Source of the DNA: Comamonas sp. Y33R10-2
Lineage (GTDB): Bacteria > Pseudomonadota > Gammaproteobacteria > Burkholderiales > Burkholderiaceae_C
DNA length: 64,000 nucleotides
Direction: 5' to 3'
NCBI RefSeq assembly: GCF_019355935.1
Contig: NZ_CP079925.1
Coordinates: 2,108,001 to 2,172,000, forward strand
The notes below the pieces were generated by a model. The model was not told where the DNA came from. It saw only the letters and a list, made by a program, of their open reading frames with translations, and did not search any database. The translations under genes were made by a program, and so were the position numbers. Positions within the stretch are counted from its first letter, which is position 1. Each line of letters begins with the position of its first letter. Positions 9,159-17,295 of the stretch are shown piece by piece.

Positions 9159-10763
9159 ATGTCCTTGCTGAACCAACTGCCCACGCTGCAGCGGCGCCGA
9201 TTTCTGATTGCGTCCTCCTTCGCTACCGCTGCAGGCAGCCTGCCCGCCTGGGCGCGTTCCAGCAACGAGCCGGGCTTCAACCCCTTCGGGCTGGGCGTGG
9301 CCAGCGGAGATGTCCAGAGCGACAATATCCTGATCTGGACCCGTGTCGCCGTGCCGCCCAGCAGCCCCGATGAAGCAAACACCGCACAGCCCGCGTTCAA
9401 GCTACGCTGGGAAGTGGCCCATGACGACAACTTTCGCCAGATCGTTGCCAGCGGGGACACACTGGCCCAGCCCGAATGGGGGCACAGCGTTCGCTTAGAG
9501 GTCAAAGGGCTTGCGCCAGACCGCTGGTACTTCTACCGCTTCATGCTGGGCAGCGCAGTCAGCACCACGGGCCGCTGCCGCACCGCTCCGCTGCCCCATG
9601 CCGATGTGCGAAAGCTGCGATTGGCCGTGGCCTCCTGCCAGCGCTGGGAACATGGTTTCTACACCGCCTGGGCCGATGCCGCACAGGCTGCGCCAGACAT
9701 GGTGCTGTTTCTGGGCGACTACATCTATGAATACGCCCAGCCTGAAAAAACCGAAGGCCTGGCCCGCCCCCAGCCACTGCCCACCGCCCGCACGCTGCAG
9801 GACTACCGCAACCGCTATGCGCTGCACAAAAGCGATGCCCACCTGCAAGCCGCCCATGCGGTATGCAACTGGTCCGTCATCTGGGACGACCATGAAGTGG
9901 AAAATGACTATGTAGCCCAGTATGGACGTGGGGAGTCTGCTCTCTTTTTAGCCAGGCGCATGGCCGCATGGCAGGCGTTTTACGAAAACATGCCGCTGCG
10001 CCCCAGTGCGTTGCAGCGTAACCAACAACTGGCTCTGTACCGGACCCTGAACTGGGGCCGGCTGGCGCGCATGCACATGCTGGATGGCCGCCAGTACCGC
10101 GACCTGCAAGCCTGTCGACCCGAAGGCAAAGCCAGCACCGGCACTGTGGACCCGCAAGCCTGCACCGCCCTGCACGACCCGGCGCGCAGCTTTCTGGGCT
10201 GGGATCAGGAACGCTGGCTGGACCAGCAACTGAAGGCCGACAGCCAAAACAATACCGAGGCCACCCGATGGAGCCTGCTGGTGCAGACCACGCTGTTTTC
10301 TGCCCGCAAGCATCCCAACGGCAAACCATCCACCGACAGCTGGGATGGCTACCCCGAAGCGCGCCAGCGTCTGGTCAACCAGATACGTCAGAGCCAGCCC
10401 CGAAACAGCGTTGTGCTGGGCGGAGATATCCACCAGAACTATGTCTGCGCCATTGGCAGACAAGCCGATCAAGCACCCGATAAAGCCAACCCCGTGATCG
10501 CCAGCGAGTTTTGCGGAACCTCCATCAGCTCGCACAGCGGCACCACACAAGCCAAGGTCGATGCCATCATCGCCAGCAACCCGCAAGTGCTGTACGCCCG
10601 CTGCGAGGAGCGCGGCTACAGCCTGGTGGAAATCACGCCCCAGACCATGAGCACAGAATTGCGCGCAGTCACCAACCCGCTACAAGCCAGCAGCAGTGTC
10701 TATTCGCTGGCCCGATTTGCGGTGGAAGACCGCAAACCTGGACCTGTGAAGATCCACGGATAA
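9159..10763 (+). CDS. Tat-exported PhoD-family alkaline phosphatase/phosphodiesterase
   Basis: The 534-residue protein begins with a twin-arginine signal (LQRRRFLIASSFATAAG, cleavage likely after AWA). An N-terminal Ig-like PhoD domain (FNPFGLGVASGDVQSDNILIW) is followed by the metallophosphoesterase domain with FLGDYIYEY, WDDHEVENDY and VVLGGDIHQNYV. PhoD enzymes use Fe3+ and Ca2+ to release phosphate from phosphomonoesters and diesters in the periplasm. No obvious partner gene is adjacent. Confidence 0.92.
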   Translation: MSLLNQLPTLQRRRFLIASSFATAAGSLPAWARSSNEPGFNPFGLGVASGDVQSDNILIWTRVAVPPSSPDEANTAQPAFKLRWEVAHDDNFRQIVASGDTLAQPEWGHSVRLEVKGLAPDRWYFYRFMLGSAVSTTGRCRTAPLPHADVRKLRLAVASCQRWEHGFYTAWADAAQAAPDMVLFLGDYIYEYAQPEKTEGLARPQPLPTARTLQDYRNRYALHKSDAHLQAAHAVCNWSVIWDDHEVENDYVAQYGRGESALFLARRMAAWQAFYENMPLRPSALQRNQQLALYRTLNWGRLARMHMLDGRQYRDLQACRPEGKASTGTVDPQACTALHDPARSFLGWDQERWLDQQLKADSQNNTEATRWSLLVQTTLFSARKHPNGKPSTDSWDGYPEARQRLVNQIRQSQPRNSVVLGGDIHQNYVCAIGRQADQAPDKANPVIASEFCGTSISSHSGTTQAKVDAIIASNPQVLYARCEERGYSLVEITPQTMSTELRAVTNPLQASSSVYSLARFAVEDRKPGPVKIHG

Positions 10764-10836
10764 AAGCGCCATCGACTCGCCAAAGCACTGCGCCTGCGGC
10801 AAGGCCAAAGCCCAGCACTGCGGCATACTTGCGCCC

Positions 10837-12456
10837 ATGCAATACACATGGGCTGTACGTCGCGCGTTCCCTCTGTGGCGGACTGCCGCCTCTGCCGTTC
10901 TTCTGGCCAGCATCCTATCCGGCTGCGGTCTGCCACCCATGCCGCCGCGCACCGACACTCATGCCATCAGTGCCCAGGAGTCTCAACAGACCCGGCTGGG
11001 TCAGGCACTGGCACCACTGCAGCAAGCGCACCCCAATCTAAGCGGCATTCACCCATTGAGCGACGCCCATGACGCCTTTGCCGCGCGTGCGCTGCTGGCC
11101 CGCGCCGCCGAGCGCACGCTGGATGTGCAGTACTACATCTGGCGCAACGACACCACGGGTCACCTGCTGCTCAATGAGCTCCTGAAGGCCGCCAACCGCG
11201 GCGTGCGCGTGCGCCTGCTGCTAGACGACGGAGGCACCGCCGGCATGGATGCCACGCTGGCTGCCCTCGACCAACACCCGAACATTGAAGTGCGCCTGTT
11301 CAACCCCTTTGTCGTGCGCACGCCCAAAGCGCTGGGCTATGTCACAGACTTCTCGCGCACCCAGCGGCGCATGCACAACAAAGGCTTTACGGCGGATAAC
11401 CAAGCCTCCATCGTCGGGGGCCGCAATATTGGCGATGAATACTTTGCCGCCACGGATGGCGTGCTGTTTGCCGATCTCGATGTGGTCGCCGTCGGCACCG
11501 TGGTGCCCTATATTGGCCACGACTTTGATCGCTACTGGAGCAGCCAGTCCGCCTACCCCAGCGCCAGCCTGCTGCCGCCTATGCCAGAGCAAGCTGTGCA
11601 GCAGGTCTACAGCGGCCTGCAGACCGACACCCTGCGGTCTGAATCCCAAGCCTATATTCAGGCCGTGCAGCAAAGCCGCTTTAGTCAGGACTTGCTCGCA
11701 GGCAATCTGCCTCTGCAATGGGCTGCCACCACACTGGTCAGCGACGACCCCACCAAGGTCTTGAGTCAGGCAGGCAAAGAAGACTTGATGCTGGCCCAGC
11801 TGCAACCTGCTATTGGTATAGCAGCCCAGTCGTTGGACCTGATCTCGCCGTACTTTGTGCCCACGCAGGCGGGCATTAACGCTTTTGCCAAGATGCGCGC
11901 ACAAGGGATCAAGGTACGCATTCTGACTAACAGCCTTGAAGCCACCGACGTAGCCGCCGTGCACGCTGGCTATGAGCAATACCGCGAGCCACTGCTCAAG
12001 CTTGGGGTCGAGCTGTACGAAATGCGCCGCCAGATCAATCTGCAGCCGCACAATGCACCCAAAATCTATGGAGAACCGCCGTCGCCCGCCGCCTTCAGCG
12101 GCAGCAAAGGTGGAGCGACGGGCAGCTCAGGTGCCAGCCTGCACGCAAAAACCTTTGCCATTGATGGACAGCGACTGTTTGTCGGCTCCTTCAACTTCGA
12201 CCCACGCTCGGCATTGCTCAATACCGAGCAGGGGCTGGTCATACTGCACCCAAAGCTGGCGCAAGAGGTCAGCCAGACACTCGATCAGTACCTGCCCATG
12301 ATGGCCTACAAGGTGCAGCTGAATGCCAGTGGTAAGTTGCAATGGACCAGTGAAGCAGGTCAGCCGCAAACCTTCAGCCACGACCCCGGCACCAGCTGGT
12401 TCAAGCGCGCCATGGTACGGGTGCTGAGCTGGCTGCCGATCGAAGGCTTGCTGTAA
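10837..12456 (+). CDS. phospholipase D-family lipoprotein (cardiolipin synthase ClsC-like)
   Basis: The 539-residue protein has a lipoprotein-type signal (LLASILSGCGLPP, Cys near residue 30). Two HKD motifs, HNKGFTADNQASIVGGRN and HAKTFAIDGQRLFVGSFNFD, form the phospholipase D active site. YYIWRNDTTGHLLLNEL resembles the ClsC/YmdC branch, which condenses phosphatidylglycerol and phosphatidylethanolamine to cardiolipin. The exact reaction is inferred from that resemblance only. Confidence 0.9.
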   Translation: MQYTWAVRRAFPLWRTAASAVLLASILSGCGLPPMPPRTDTHAISAQESQQTRLGQALAPLQQAHPNLSGIHPLSDAHDAFAARALLARAAERTLDVQYYIWRNDTTGHLLLNELLKAANRGVRVRLLLDDGGTAGMDATLAALDQHPNIEVRLFNPFVVRTPKALGYVTDFSRTQRRMHNKGFTADNQASIVGGRNIGDEYFAATDGVLFADLDVVAVGTVVPYIGHDFDRYWSSQSAYPSASLLPPMPEQAVQQVYSGLQTDTLRSESQAYIQAVQQSRFSQDLLAGNLPLQWAATTLVSDDPTKVLSQAGKEDLMLAQLQPAIGIAAQSLDLISPYFVPTQAGINAFAKMRAQGIKVRILTNSLEATDVAAVHAGYEQYREPLLKLGVELYEMRRQINLQPHNAPKIYGEPPSPAAFSGSKGGATGSSGASLHAKTFAIDGQRLFVGSFNFDPRSALLNTEQGLVILHPKLAQEVSQTLDQYLPMMAYKVQLNASGKLQWTSEAGQPQTFSHDPGTSWFKRAMVRVLSWLPIEGLL

Positions 12457-12510
12457 TCAAGCCACCGCTGGAAAATCCGCCCGGGCAAGCATGCAATTTG
12501 CGCTGGCCAA

Positions 12511-12525
12511 TATACGAAACGTATA
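12511..12525. promoter_or_regulatory. perfect inverted repeat TATACG-AAA-CGTATA upstream of the parD-like gene
   Basis: Two 6-bp arms around a 3-bp spacer end 15 bp before the GTG start of the parD-like gene. The right arm overlaps TATACT (12522-12527), a good -10 candidate. A ribbon-helix-helix protein encoded just downstream could bind here to repress itself; that is inference. Confidence 0.5.
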
Positions 12526-12540
12526 CTCGCAGTATGATGC

Positions 12541-12765
12541 GTGCCCATGGGAATCGTTAAAATTTCAGACCAATTGCACGACCAGATTCGTGTCTCCAGC
12601 GCGGCTCTTGGCCGCTCCATCAATGCCCAAGCCGAACACTGGCTGCGCGTAGGCCAGCTGGCCGAGCATCACCCTCAGCTCAATTACGAAGGTATTTGCG
12701 CCCTACTGATGCAGCAAGCTAAACGCACGCTGCAACTGCAGCCGCTGGCAGGAGATATGCAATGA
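12541..12765 (+). CDS. ParD-like antitoxin-family protein without a toxin partner
   Basis: A 74-residue protein (GIVKISDQLHDQIRVSSAAL, SINAQAEHWLRVGQLAEHHP) that matches the ParD-like family with a ribbon-helix-helix type N-terminus. Start codons are GTG at 12541 or ATG at 12547. In classical modules ParD neutralises a ParE toxin, but no ParE-like gene is nearby. Instead the stop codon overlaps the map start by 4 bp (ATGA), coupling it to methionine aminopeptidase. The inverted repeat at 12511-12525 may be its operator. The function of this orphan is unknown. Confidence 0.82.
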   Translation: MPMGIVKISDQLHDQIRVSSAALGRSINAQAEHWLRVGQLAEHHPQLNYEGICALLMQQAKRTLQLQPLAGDMQ

Positions 12766-13568
12766 AGCGCGGCAAACAAAAAATGGTGCCCATTCACGAT
12801 GCATCGGATATTTTTCTCTCGCGCAAGGCCGGTGGCCTAGCCGCGCAGGTGCTGGCCATGCTCACGCCCCATGTGCAGCCCGGTGTCAGCACCGATGATT
12901 TGGACAAAATCTGCCACGACTACATCGTCGATGAGCTCAAGTGCACCCCCACCAATATCGGTTACCACGGCTTTCCCAAGACCGTGTGCACCTCCGTCAA
13001 CCATGTGATTTGCCACGGCATCCCGGACGCCAAGCAAATCCTCAAGGAAGGCGACATTGTCAACGTGGATGTGGCCGTAACCACGCCTGAAGGCTGGATT
13101 GGCGACACCAGCCGCATGTACTACGTAGGCCAGCCCAGCAACTTGGCCAAGCGTTTGGTCAACACCACTTATGAAGCGCTGGTCGCAGGCATTCACGCCG
13201 TCAAGCCCGGCGCTACGCTCGGTGATGTCGGCCACGCCATTCAAACCGTGGCACAGCGCGAACGCTTTTCCATCGTGCGCGAGTACTGCGGTCACGGCAT
13301 CGGCAAGGTCTACCACGACGAACCGCAGGTGCTGCACTTTGGCACGCCCGGCCAAGGCTTGGTGCTTGAACCCGGCATGATCTTCACGATTGAGCCCATG
13401 CTTAACGCTGGCAAGGCCGCGACGCGCGAGCTGGCAGACGGCTGGACCGTTATCACCAATGACAAATCGCTGTCTGCCCAATGGGAGCACATGGTGGTGG
13501 TGACTGACACCGGCTTTGATTTGCTGACAGCTTGGCCAGAAGGCACAGGCAGCTACCCCGCCATTTAA
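12762..13568 (+). CDS. map: type I methionine aminopeptidase
   Basis: The 268-residue pita-bread enzyme removes the initiator Met from nascent proteins. All five metal ligands are visible: Asp in NVDVAV, Asp in GDTSRMYYVG, His in CGHGIGKVYH, Glu in IFTIEPML and Glu in QWEHMVVV. The catalytic His lies in IGYHGFPKTVCTSVNHVICHG. It overlaps the parD-like gene by 4 bp. Its position next to a toxin-antitoxin-type regulator rather than rpsB suggests it may be a second map copy in this genome; that cannot be checked here. Confidence 0.96.
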   Translation: MKRGKQKMVPIHDASDIFLSRKAGGLAAQVLAMLTPHVQPGVSTDDLDKICHDYIVDELKCTPTNIGYHGFPKTVCTSVNHVICHGIPDAKQILKEGDIVNVDVAVTTPEGWIGDTSRMYYVGQPSNLAKRLVNTTYEALVAGIHAVKPGATLGDVGHAIQTVAQRERFSIVREYCGHGIGKVYHDEPQVLHFGTPGQGLVLEPGMIFTIEPMLNAGKAATRELADGWTVITNDKSLSAQWEHMVVVTDTGFDLLTAWPEGTGSYPAI

Positions 13569-13583
13569 GGCAACGTGCCTGCC

Positions 13584-13916
13584 ATGCAAAACTACCTGTA
13601 TCTGGGCCTGGCCATCGTCTGCGAGGTGATTGCCACCTCGTTTTTGGCCAAGTCTGATGGCTTTACCAAGCTGCTGCCCACAGCTGTGGCACTGGTCGGC
13701 TACGGCATCTCGTTTTACCTGCTGGCGCTCACTCTGCGCGTGGTGCCCACGGGGATTGCCTATGCCATTTGGTCAGGCGTGGGCATTGTGCTGGTCTCCG
13801 CCGTGGCTTATTTCTGGCAAGGCCAGAAGCTCGACGCCCCCGCTCTAGCCGGCATGGCCATGATTGTGGGCGGCGTGCTGGTGATCAATCTGTTCTCAAA
13901 AACAGTCGGTCATTGA
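13584..13916 (+). CDS. small multidrug resistance (EmrE-like) transporter
   Basis: A 110-residue protein with four predicted transmembrane helices, the standard SMR size. The essential membrane Glu is in LYLGLAIVCEVIATSFL, and GIAYAIWSGVGIVLVSAVAY is the conserved third/fourth-helix signature of the EmrE branch. It exports hydrophobic cations in exchange for protons as a dimer in the inner membrane. I chose the ATG at 13584 because the family starts there; a GTG at 13575 is possible. It follows map by 15 bp and overlaps the convergent hydrolase gene by 7 bp. Confidence 0.92.
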   Translation: MQNYLYLGLAIVCEVIATSFLAKSDGFTKLLPTAVALVGYGISFYLLALTLRVVPTGIAYAIWSGVGIVLVSAVAYFWQGQKLDAPALAGMAMIVGGVLVINLFSKTVGH

Positions 13917-14596
13917 TCAGCGTCGTAGTCCTGCACAAGCTGCGATAAATCCTGCAGCCACTGCATGCTGGCCTTGAGTTCCTCGGGGCGAATTTCATGC
14001 GCACCGGGGTACTCGTGATAGTTCAGTTGCAAAGGCAATGCGCCCAGCTTGTCGCGAATAGCGTGAGCGCTGGTCAGCGGAATCACATTGTCATAAGTGC
14101 CGTGACTCACCCAAGCTGACTTGCCCGCAAACGCAGCTGCCGGTGCGTGTTGCGCTGCAATTTCAGGCAGCAAGCGGCTGTGCCAGATGAGTGCGGCGCG
14201 CAGCGTTTGCGGCTGGGTCAGCAGCTGGCTCAGGCTCATGATGCCGCCTTGGCTAAAGCCTCCCACCACTACGCGCTCGGGCGGAATATTGAGCTGTGCC
14301 GCAGCCTGCTCTACCGTTTGCTGCACCAGCGTGCGCGCCTGCTGCTCTTGCGGCACGTTGATGTGGCGCGTGCCATCAGCATCGACCGTGAACTGAAACC
14401 ACGCATAAGCGCCCATGCCCATGGCAAAAGGCGCACGCAGGCTGATGACGTGAAACTGAGGCGGCACATAGGGGGCCAGACCGAACAAGTCCTGCTCATT
14501 GCTGCCTACGCCATGCATGAGCACCAACAGCCACACCGGCTGTCCTTGAGCAGCTTGAGCGGGACGTTCCAGATAGGTCAAAGGCAGTGTATTCAT
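13910..14596 (-). CDS. alpha/beta hydrolase (phospholipase/carboxylesterase family)
   Basis: The 228-residue protein has LLVLMHGVGSNEQDLFGLAP and the nucleophile elbow GGFSQGGIMSL, with Asp in GTYDNVIP and His in YPGAHEI completing the triad. It belongs to the YpfH/carboxylesterase family acting on short acyl esters; the natural substrate is unknown. The ATG chosen is preceded by GGAGGA at 6-bp spacing, so the longer frame from an upstream TTG is unlikely. It is convergent with the EmrE-like gene and overlaps its end. Confidence 0.88.
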   Translation of the reverse strand: MNTLPLTYLERPAQAAQGQPVWLLVLMHGVGSNEQDLFGLAPYVPPQFHVISLRAPFAMGMGAYAWFQFTVDADGTRHINVPQEQQARTLVQQTVEQAAAQLNIPPERVVVGGFSQGGIMSLSQLLTQPQTLRAALIWHSRLLPEIAAQHAPAAAFAGKSAWVSHGTYDNVIPLTSAHAIRDKLGALPLQLNYHEYPGAHEIRPEELKASMQWLQDLSQLVQDYDADQ

Positions 14597-14639
14597 GAAA
14601 AATCCTCCGAAGAGGCCAATTAACAAAGTGAAATCCGCC

Positions 14640-14795
14640 TGTAGTGCTTTTGTATTCTGCGGCTGCAGCTATCAAAAAAATATAGCGCAGACCCGCAAGC
14701 CCATGCGCTACAGAAGTCATCGCTACGGCGGATTAGAAAATCTATTTTGATAGCAACCAGTCCTTACAAATCAAGGACTAGAGCCATAAAATACC
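14640..14795. repeat. degenerate Comamonadaceae-type interspersed repeat region
   Basis: This non-coding stretch holds CAGCTATCAAAAAAATATAGC and, further on, TATTTTGATAGC with short inverted segments such as AGTCCTT/AAGGACT. From memory these resemble dispersed palindromic repeats common in Comamonadaceae genomes (GCTATCAAAA...ATAGC cores). No gene is visible. Confidence 0.4.
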
Positions 14796-15206
14796 TCAAT
14801 CCTGAACCTTCCCACGCAGTGCCTTGACGCCAGAGCGCAAGTTCTTACCCTGCAGCCGTCTTTGCTGCGAGCCCCAAGTCGGCTTGGTGGCCTTGCGCGG
14901 GCGTGGCGGCTTGGCCACCGTTGCCACCAGTGCGTTCAGGCGCTCCAAGCCATCCCACAGGTTGTGCTCTTGCGTGCGGTACTTTTGCGCCTTGATGACC
15001 AAGACGCCTTCGGTGGTGATGCGCGAATCACCCAGCGCCAGCAGGCGCTGCTGCACATCTTCAGGCAGGCGCGAGGCGCGAATGTCAAAGCGCAGGTGCA
15101 CGGCGCTGGCCACCTTGTTGACGTTTTGGCCGCCCGGGCCTTGGGAGCGAATCGCCGTCCACTGCACATCGGCCTCGGTCAGCACAAAGGTGGAAGAGGT
15201 CGTCAC
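14796..15206 (-). CDS. arfB: alternative ribosome-rescue peptidyl-tRNA hydrolase ArfB
   Basis: The 136-residue protein contains the GGQ motif in AIRSQGPGGQNVNKVASAVH, as in release factors, and a basic C-terminus (RPRKATKPTWGSQQRRLQGK) that in ArfB enters the empty mRNA channel of stalled ribosomes. I chose the GTG at 15204-15206: it overlaps the hydrolase stop by 4 bp (GTGA) and matches the usual distance from start to GGQ. An upstream start at 15233 would extend into the neighbouring gene. Confidence 0.92.
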   Translation of the reverse strand: MTTSSTFVLTEADVQWTAIRSQGPGGQNVNKVASAVHLRFDIRASRLPEDVQQRLLALGDSRITTEGVLVIKAQKYRTQEHNLWDGLERLNALVATVAKPPRPRKATKPTWGSQQRRLQGKNLRSGVKALRGKVQD

Positions 15207-16150
15207 GGTAAGGCTCGCTGCAGGGCAGCGCAAAACTGCGCAGGGTTTTCATGCTGCGCCCAGTGCCCAGCGTCCTCCATGACCTGCCAATGCAGCGGCT
15301 TCGCGCATTGGCGCTGCATCAATTCATGCAACGCTGGCAGGTGGCCGACATACAGCGGGTCATACCGCCCATAAATAGCAGCGACAGGAATGTTTAAACG
15401 GCTCAGCGCCTGCGCCAGCACATTGGTGCGCGACAAGCGCCTGCGCCCTAGACGGTCGCGCGCTACGTTAAGCGCATGCAGCGTCAGGGTTTCATCATCA
15501 ATCAGCGCCGCGTCATGCAGCATCAATTGCGCAATATTGTGGTGATGCGCCTGCATCTGCGCCTCAAGCCCTGGCAGATGACGCCAGCCTTTAAGGCGCA
15601 CAGTGCGTCCCTCGGTCATGCCCATACCCGGCGCACCCACCAGCAGCAAGCGCTGTGCAAGCTCAGGGTGGGCGGCAGCCAACATGCCGGCCGTCATGCC
15701 GCCAAAAGAAAAGCCCACCAAATCGCAGACAGGCTCACTGCTTGCGCCGCCCAGGATTTGCTCAATGCCATAGGCCAGTGGCTGCAGCATAGTGTCCGCA
15801 TCTGTGCCGCCGGGCACACGATCAGAGCCGCCAAAACCGGGTAAATCAGGCAGCCACAGGCTATAGCCCGCAGCAGTCAAAGGCTCAATCACGCGCAGCC
15901 AATGGGTCCAGCTGCCGCTACCGCCATGCAGCATTACCAAAGGCCGTTCACGCCGGGTCACACCATCTGGGGGTTGCCAGCCATGCCAAACCATCTGGCC
16001 GCTGCCTTCATCTGCGCTAATGGGCGTAAACACCCGCCGAGCACGATCTTGCAACTGGGCCATCAAGGCAGACAAAGCCAGCCCCAGCTCTTGCGAGTTC
16101 TGGTCTAAAGAGTAAGTGCTCTCACCCACTGATTCAGCAACCTCTTGCAT
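15203..16150 (-). CDS. alpha/beta-fold hydrolase
   Basis: A protein of about 315 residues with PLVMLHGGSGSWTHWLRVIEP (oxyanion region), the nucleophile elbow LVGFSFGGMTAG, an acid in YGRYDPLYVGH and the catalytic His in EDAGHWAQHENP. The substrate is unknown. The ATG at 16150 is used here; a GTG at 16168 would overlap aroQ by 7 bp. The stop overlaps the arfB GTG start, so aroQ, this gene and arfB probably form one operon. Confidence 0.85.
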   Translation of the reverse strand: MQEVAESVGESTYSLDQNSQELGLALSALMAQLQDRARRVFTPISADEGSGQMVWHGWQPPDGVTRRERPLVMLHGGSGSWTHWLRVIEPLTAAGYSLWLPDLPGFGGSDRVPGGTDADTMLQPLAYGIEQILGGASSEPVCDLVGFSFGGMTAGMLAAAHPELAQRLLLVGAPGMGMTEGRTVRLKGWRHLPGLEAQMQAHHHNIAQLMLHDAALIDDETLTLHALNVARDRLGRRRLSRTNVLAQALSRLNIPVAAIYGRYDPLYVGHLPALHELMQRQCAKPLHWQVMEDAGHWAQHENPAQFCAALQRALP

Positions 16151-16161
16151 CACTTTCTCAC

Positions 16162-16605
16162 TCACCACTGCGCCACCGCATCAATGGCCAAGCCATAGCC
16201 GGCCACGCCAAAGCCGCATATCACGGCGCGAGCGGCGGCAGACAGATAGGAGTGATGGCGAAAGCTCTCACGCGCATGCACATTGCTGATATGCAGCTCC
16301 ACCAGCGGCACGCCCGTACCCTTGATAGCATCCAAAATCGCCACGCTGGTGTGGGTGTAAGCACCGGCATTCATGATGACCGCGGCCAGCTCGCCCTTGG
16401 CCTGCAAACGTCCGGCCTCATGCACCCAATCCACCAACTCGCCTTCGTGATTGCTTTGACGAAACTCCAGAGCCAAAGCGTGACGCTGGCAAGCAGCTTC
16501 GCAAAGCATTTGCACATCAGCGAGCGTGGACGAGCCGTAGATAGCGGGCTCGCGCATACCTAGCAAATTGAGATTGGGGCCATTGAGGACGTAAACGGTT
16601 TTCAC
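16162..16605 (-). CDS. aroQ: type II 3-dehydroquinate dehydratase
   Basis: The 147-residue protein has YVLNGPNLNLLGMREPAIYG with the active-site Tyr, RQSNHEGELVDW, NAGAYTHTS and ELHISNVHARESFRHHS, all diagnostic. It converts 3-dehydroquinate to 3-dehydroshikimate in aromatic amino acid synthesis and forms dodecamers. GGAGAGAG precedes the ATG. Confidence 0.96.
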   Translation of the reverse strand: MKTVYVLNGPNLNLLGMREPAIYGSSTLADVQMLCEAACQRHALALEFRQSNHEGELVDWVHEAGRLQAKGELAAVIMNAGAYTHTSVAILDAIKGTGVPLVELHISNVHARESFRHHSYLSAAARAVICGFGVAGYGLAIDAVAQW

Positions 16606-16672
16606 GAAAGCTCTCTCCTTGTTTTATGACTGCCTGCGATTATGCGAGCGCCTCACCTTCGCTGCAGACATA

Positions 16673-16695
16673 AAAACGGCTGCCTAAGCAGCCGC
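16673..16695 (-). terminator. rho-independent terminator after the His-rich protein gene
   Basis: On the minus strand CGGCTGC-TTAG-GCAGCCG is followed by TTTTT. It lies 24 bp past the stop of the gene ending at 16719. Confidence 0.8.
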
Positions 16696-16718
16696 GAGAG
16701 ATCAAGTTACCTCAACCA

Positions 16719-17096
16719 TTAACGACGATGGCCATGACCGTGACCGCGGTGACCGTGATGGCGATGGCCATGAGGACGATGATCGCGATACCCATGCCCA
16801 CTCCAGCGCGGGCCACCTTGGTAATAAACAGGCGCAGGGCGGTACATAGGGCGAGGTGGCGCGTAATACGCAGGAGGAGGTGCGTAGTACACCGCAGGAG
16901 GCGGTGCGTAATACACGGGGCGTGGCGGCATATAAACCGGGGCACCTACGCCCACAGCAACGCCGGGCACGCCAACACCCACTGACCAGCTAACGCCGCC
17001 ATGCGCTTGAGCGGCGCCCACCGCCATCAAGCCTGCAATCGCCATAGAACCTGCCGCCAGCCACTTGGCAACTCGCTTGGAAGTGTTTTTAAACAT
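16719..17096 (-). CDS. exported Tyr/Pro-rich protein with His-rich tail
   Basis: A protein of about 125 residues with a clear signal peptide (WLAAGSMAIAGLMAVGAAQA, cleaved before HGG). A Val/Gly stretch is followed by repeats of the type VYYAPPPA and a tail of alternating Gly, His and Arg (HGHRHHGHRGHGHGHRR). Similar small exported proteins are common in Burkholderiales and are often called hypothetical. Metal binding by the His tail is plausible but unproven. AGGAGAG precedes the ATG. Confidence 0.75.
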   Translation of the reverse strand: MFKNTSKRVAKWLAAGSMAIAGLMAVGAAQAHGGVSWSVGVGVPGVAVGVGAPVYMPPRPVYYAPPPAVYYAPPPAYYAPPRPMYRPAPVYYQGGPRWSGHGYRDHRPHGHRHHGHRGHGHGHRR

Positions 17097-17295
17097 CAAA
17101 ATCTCTCCTCTGTTTATGAGTCATCGAGGGCAGAACTTGCAGTTCTAAGCTGAGACTTCAGCCCTGTAGATATAACGCTTACGACTCCAATTTGGTTGGC
17201 AGGTTCCATCAAGATATTGTGACTAAATGCACAACTGCGCAGCATCAGTGTCCGCAGGCCAACACGAGGTCATGTCAGCAGCCTAAAATGCTGCA

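Noticed and set aside
12541..12765. A complete toxin-antitoxin module
   Set aside because: The ParD-like protein has no adjacent toxin-like gene; the partner is the housekeeping-type map gene.
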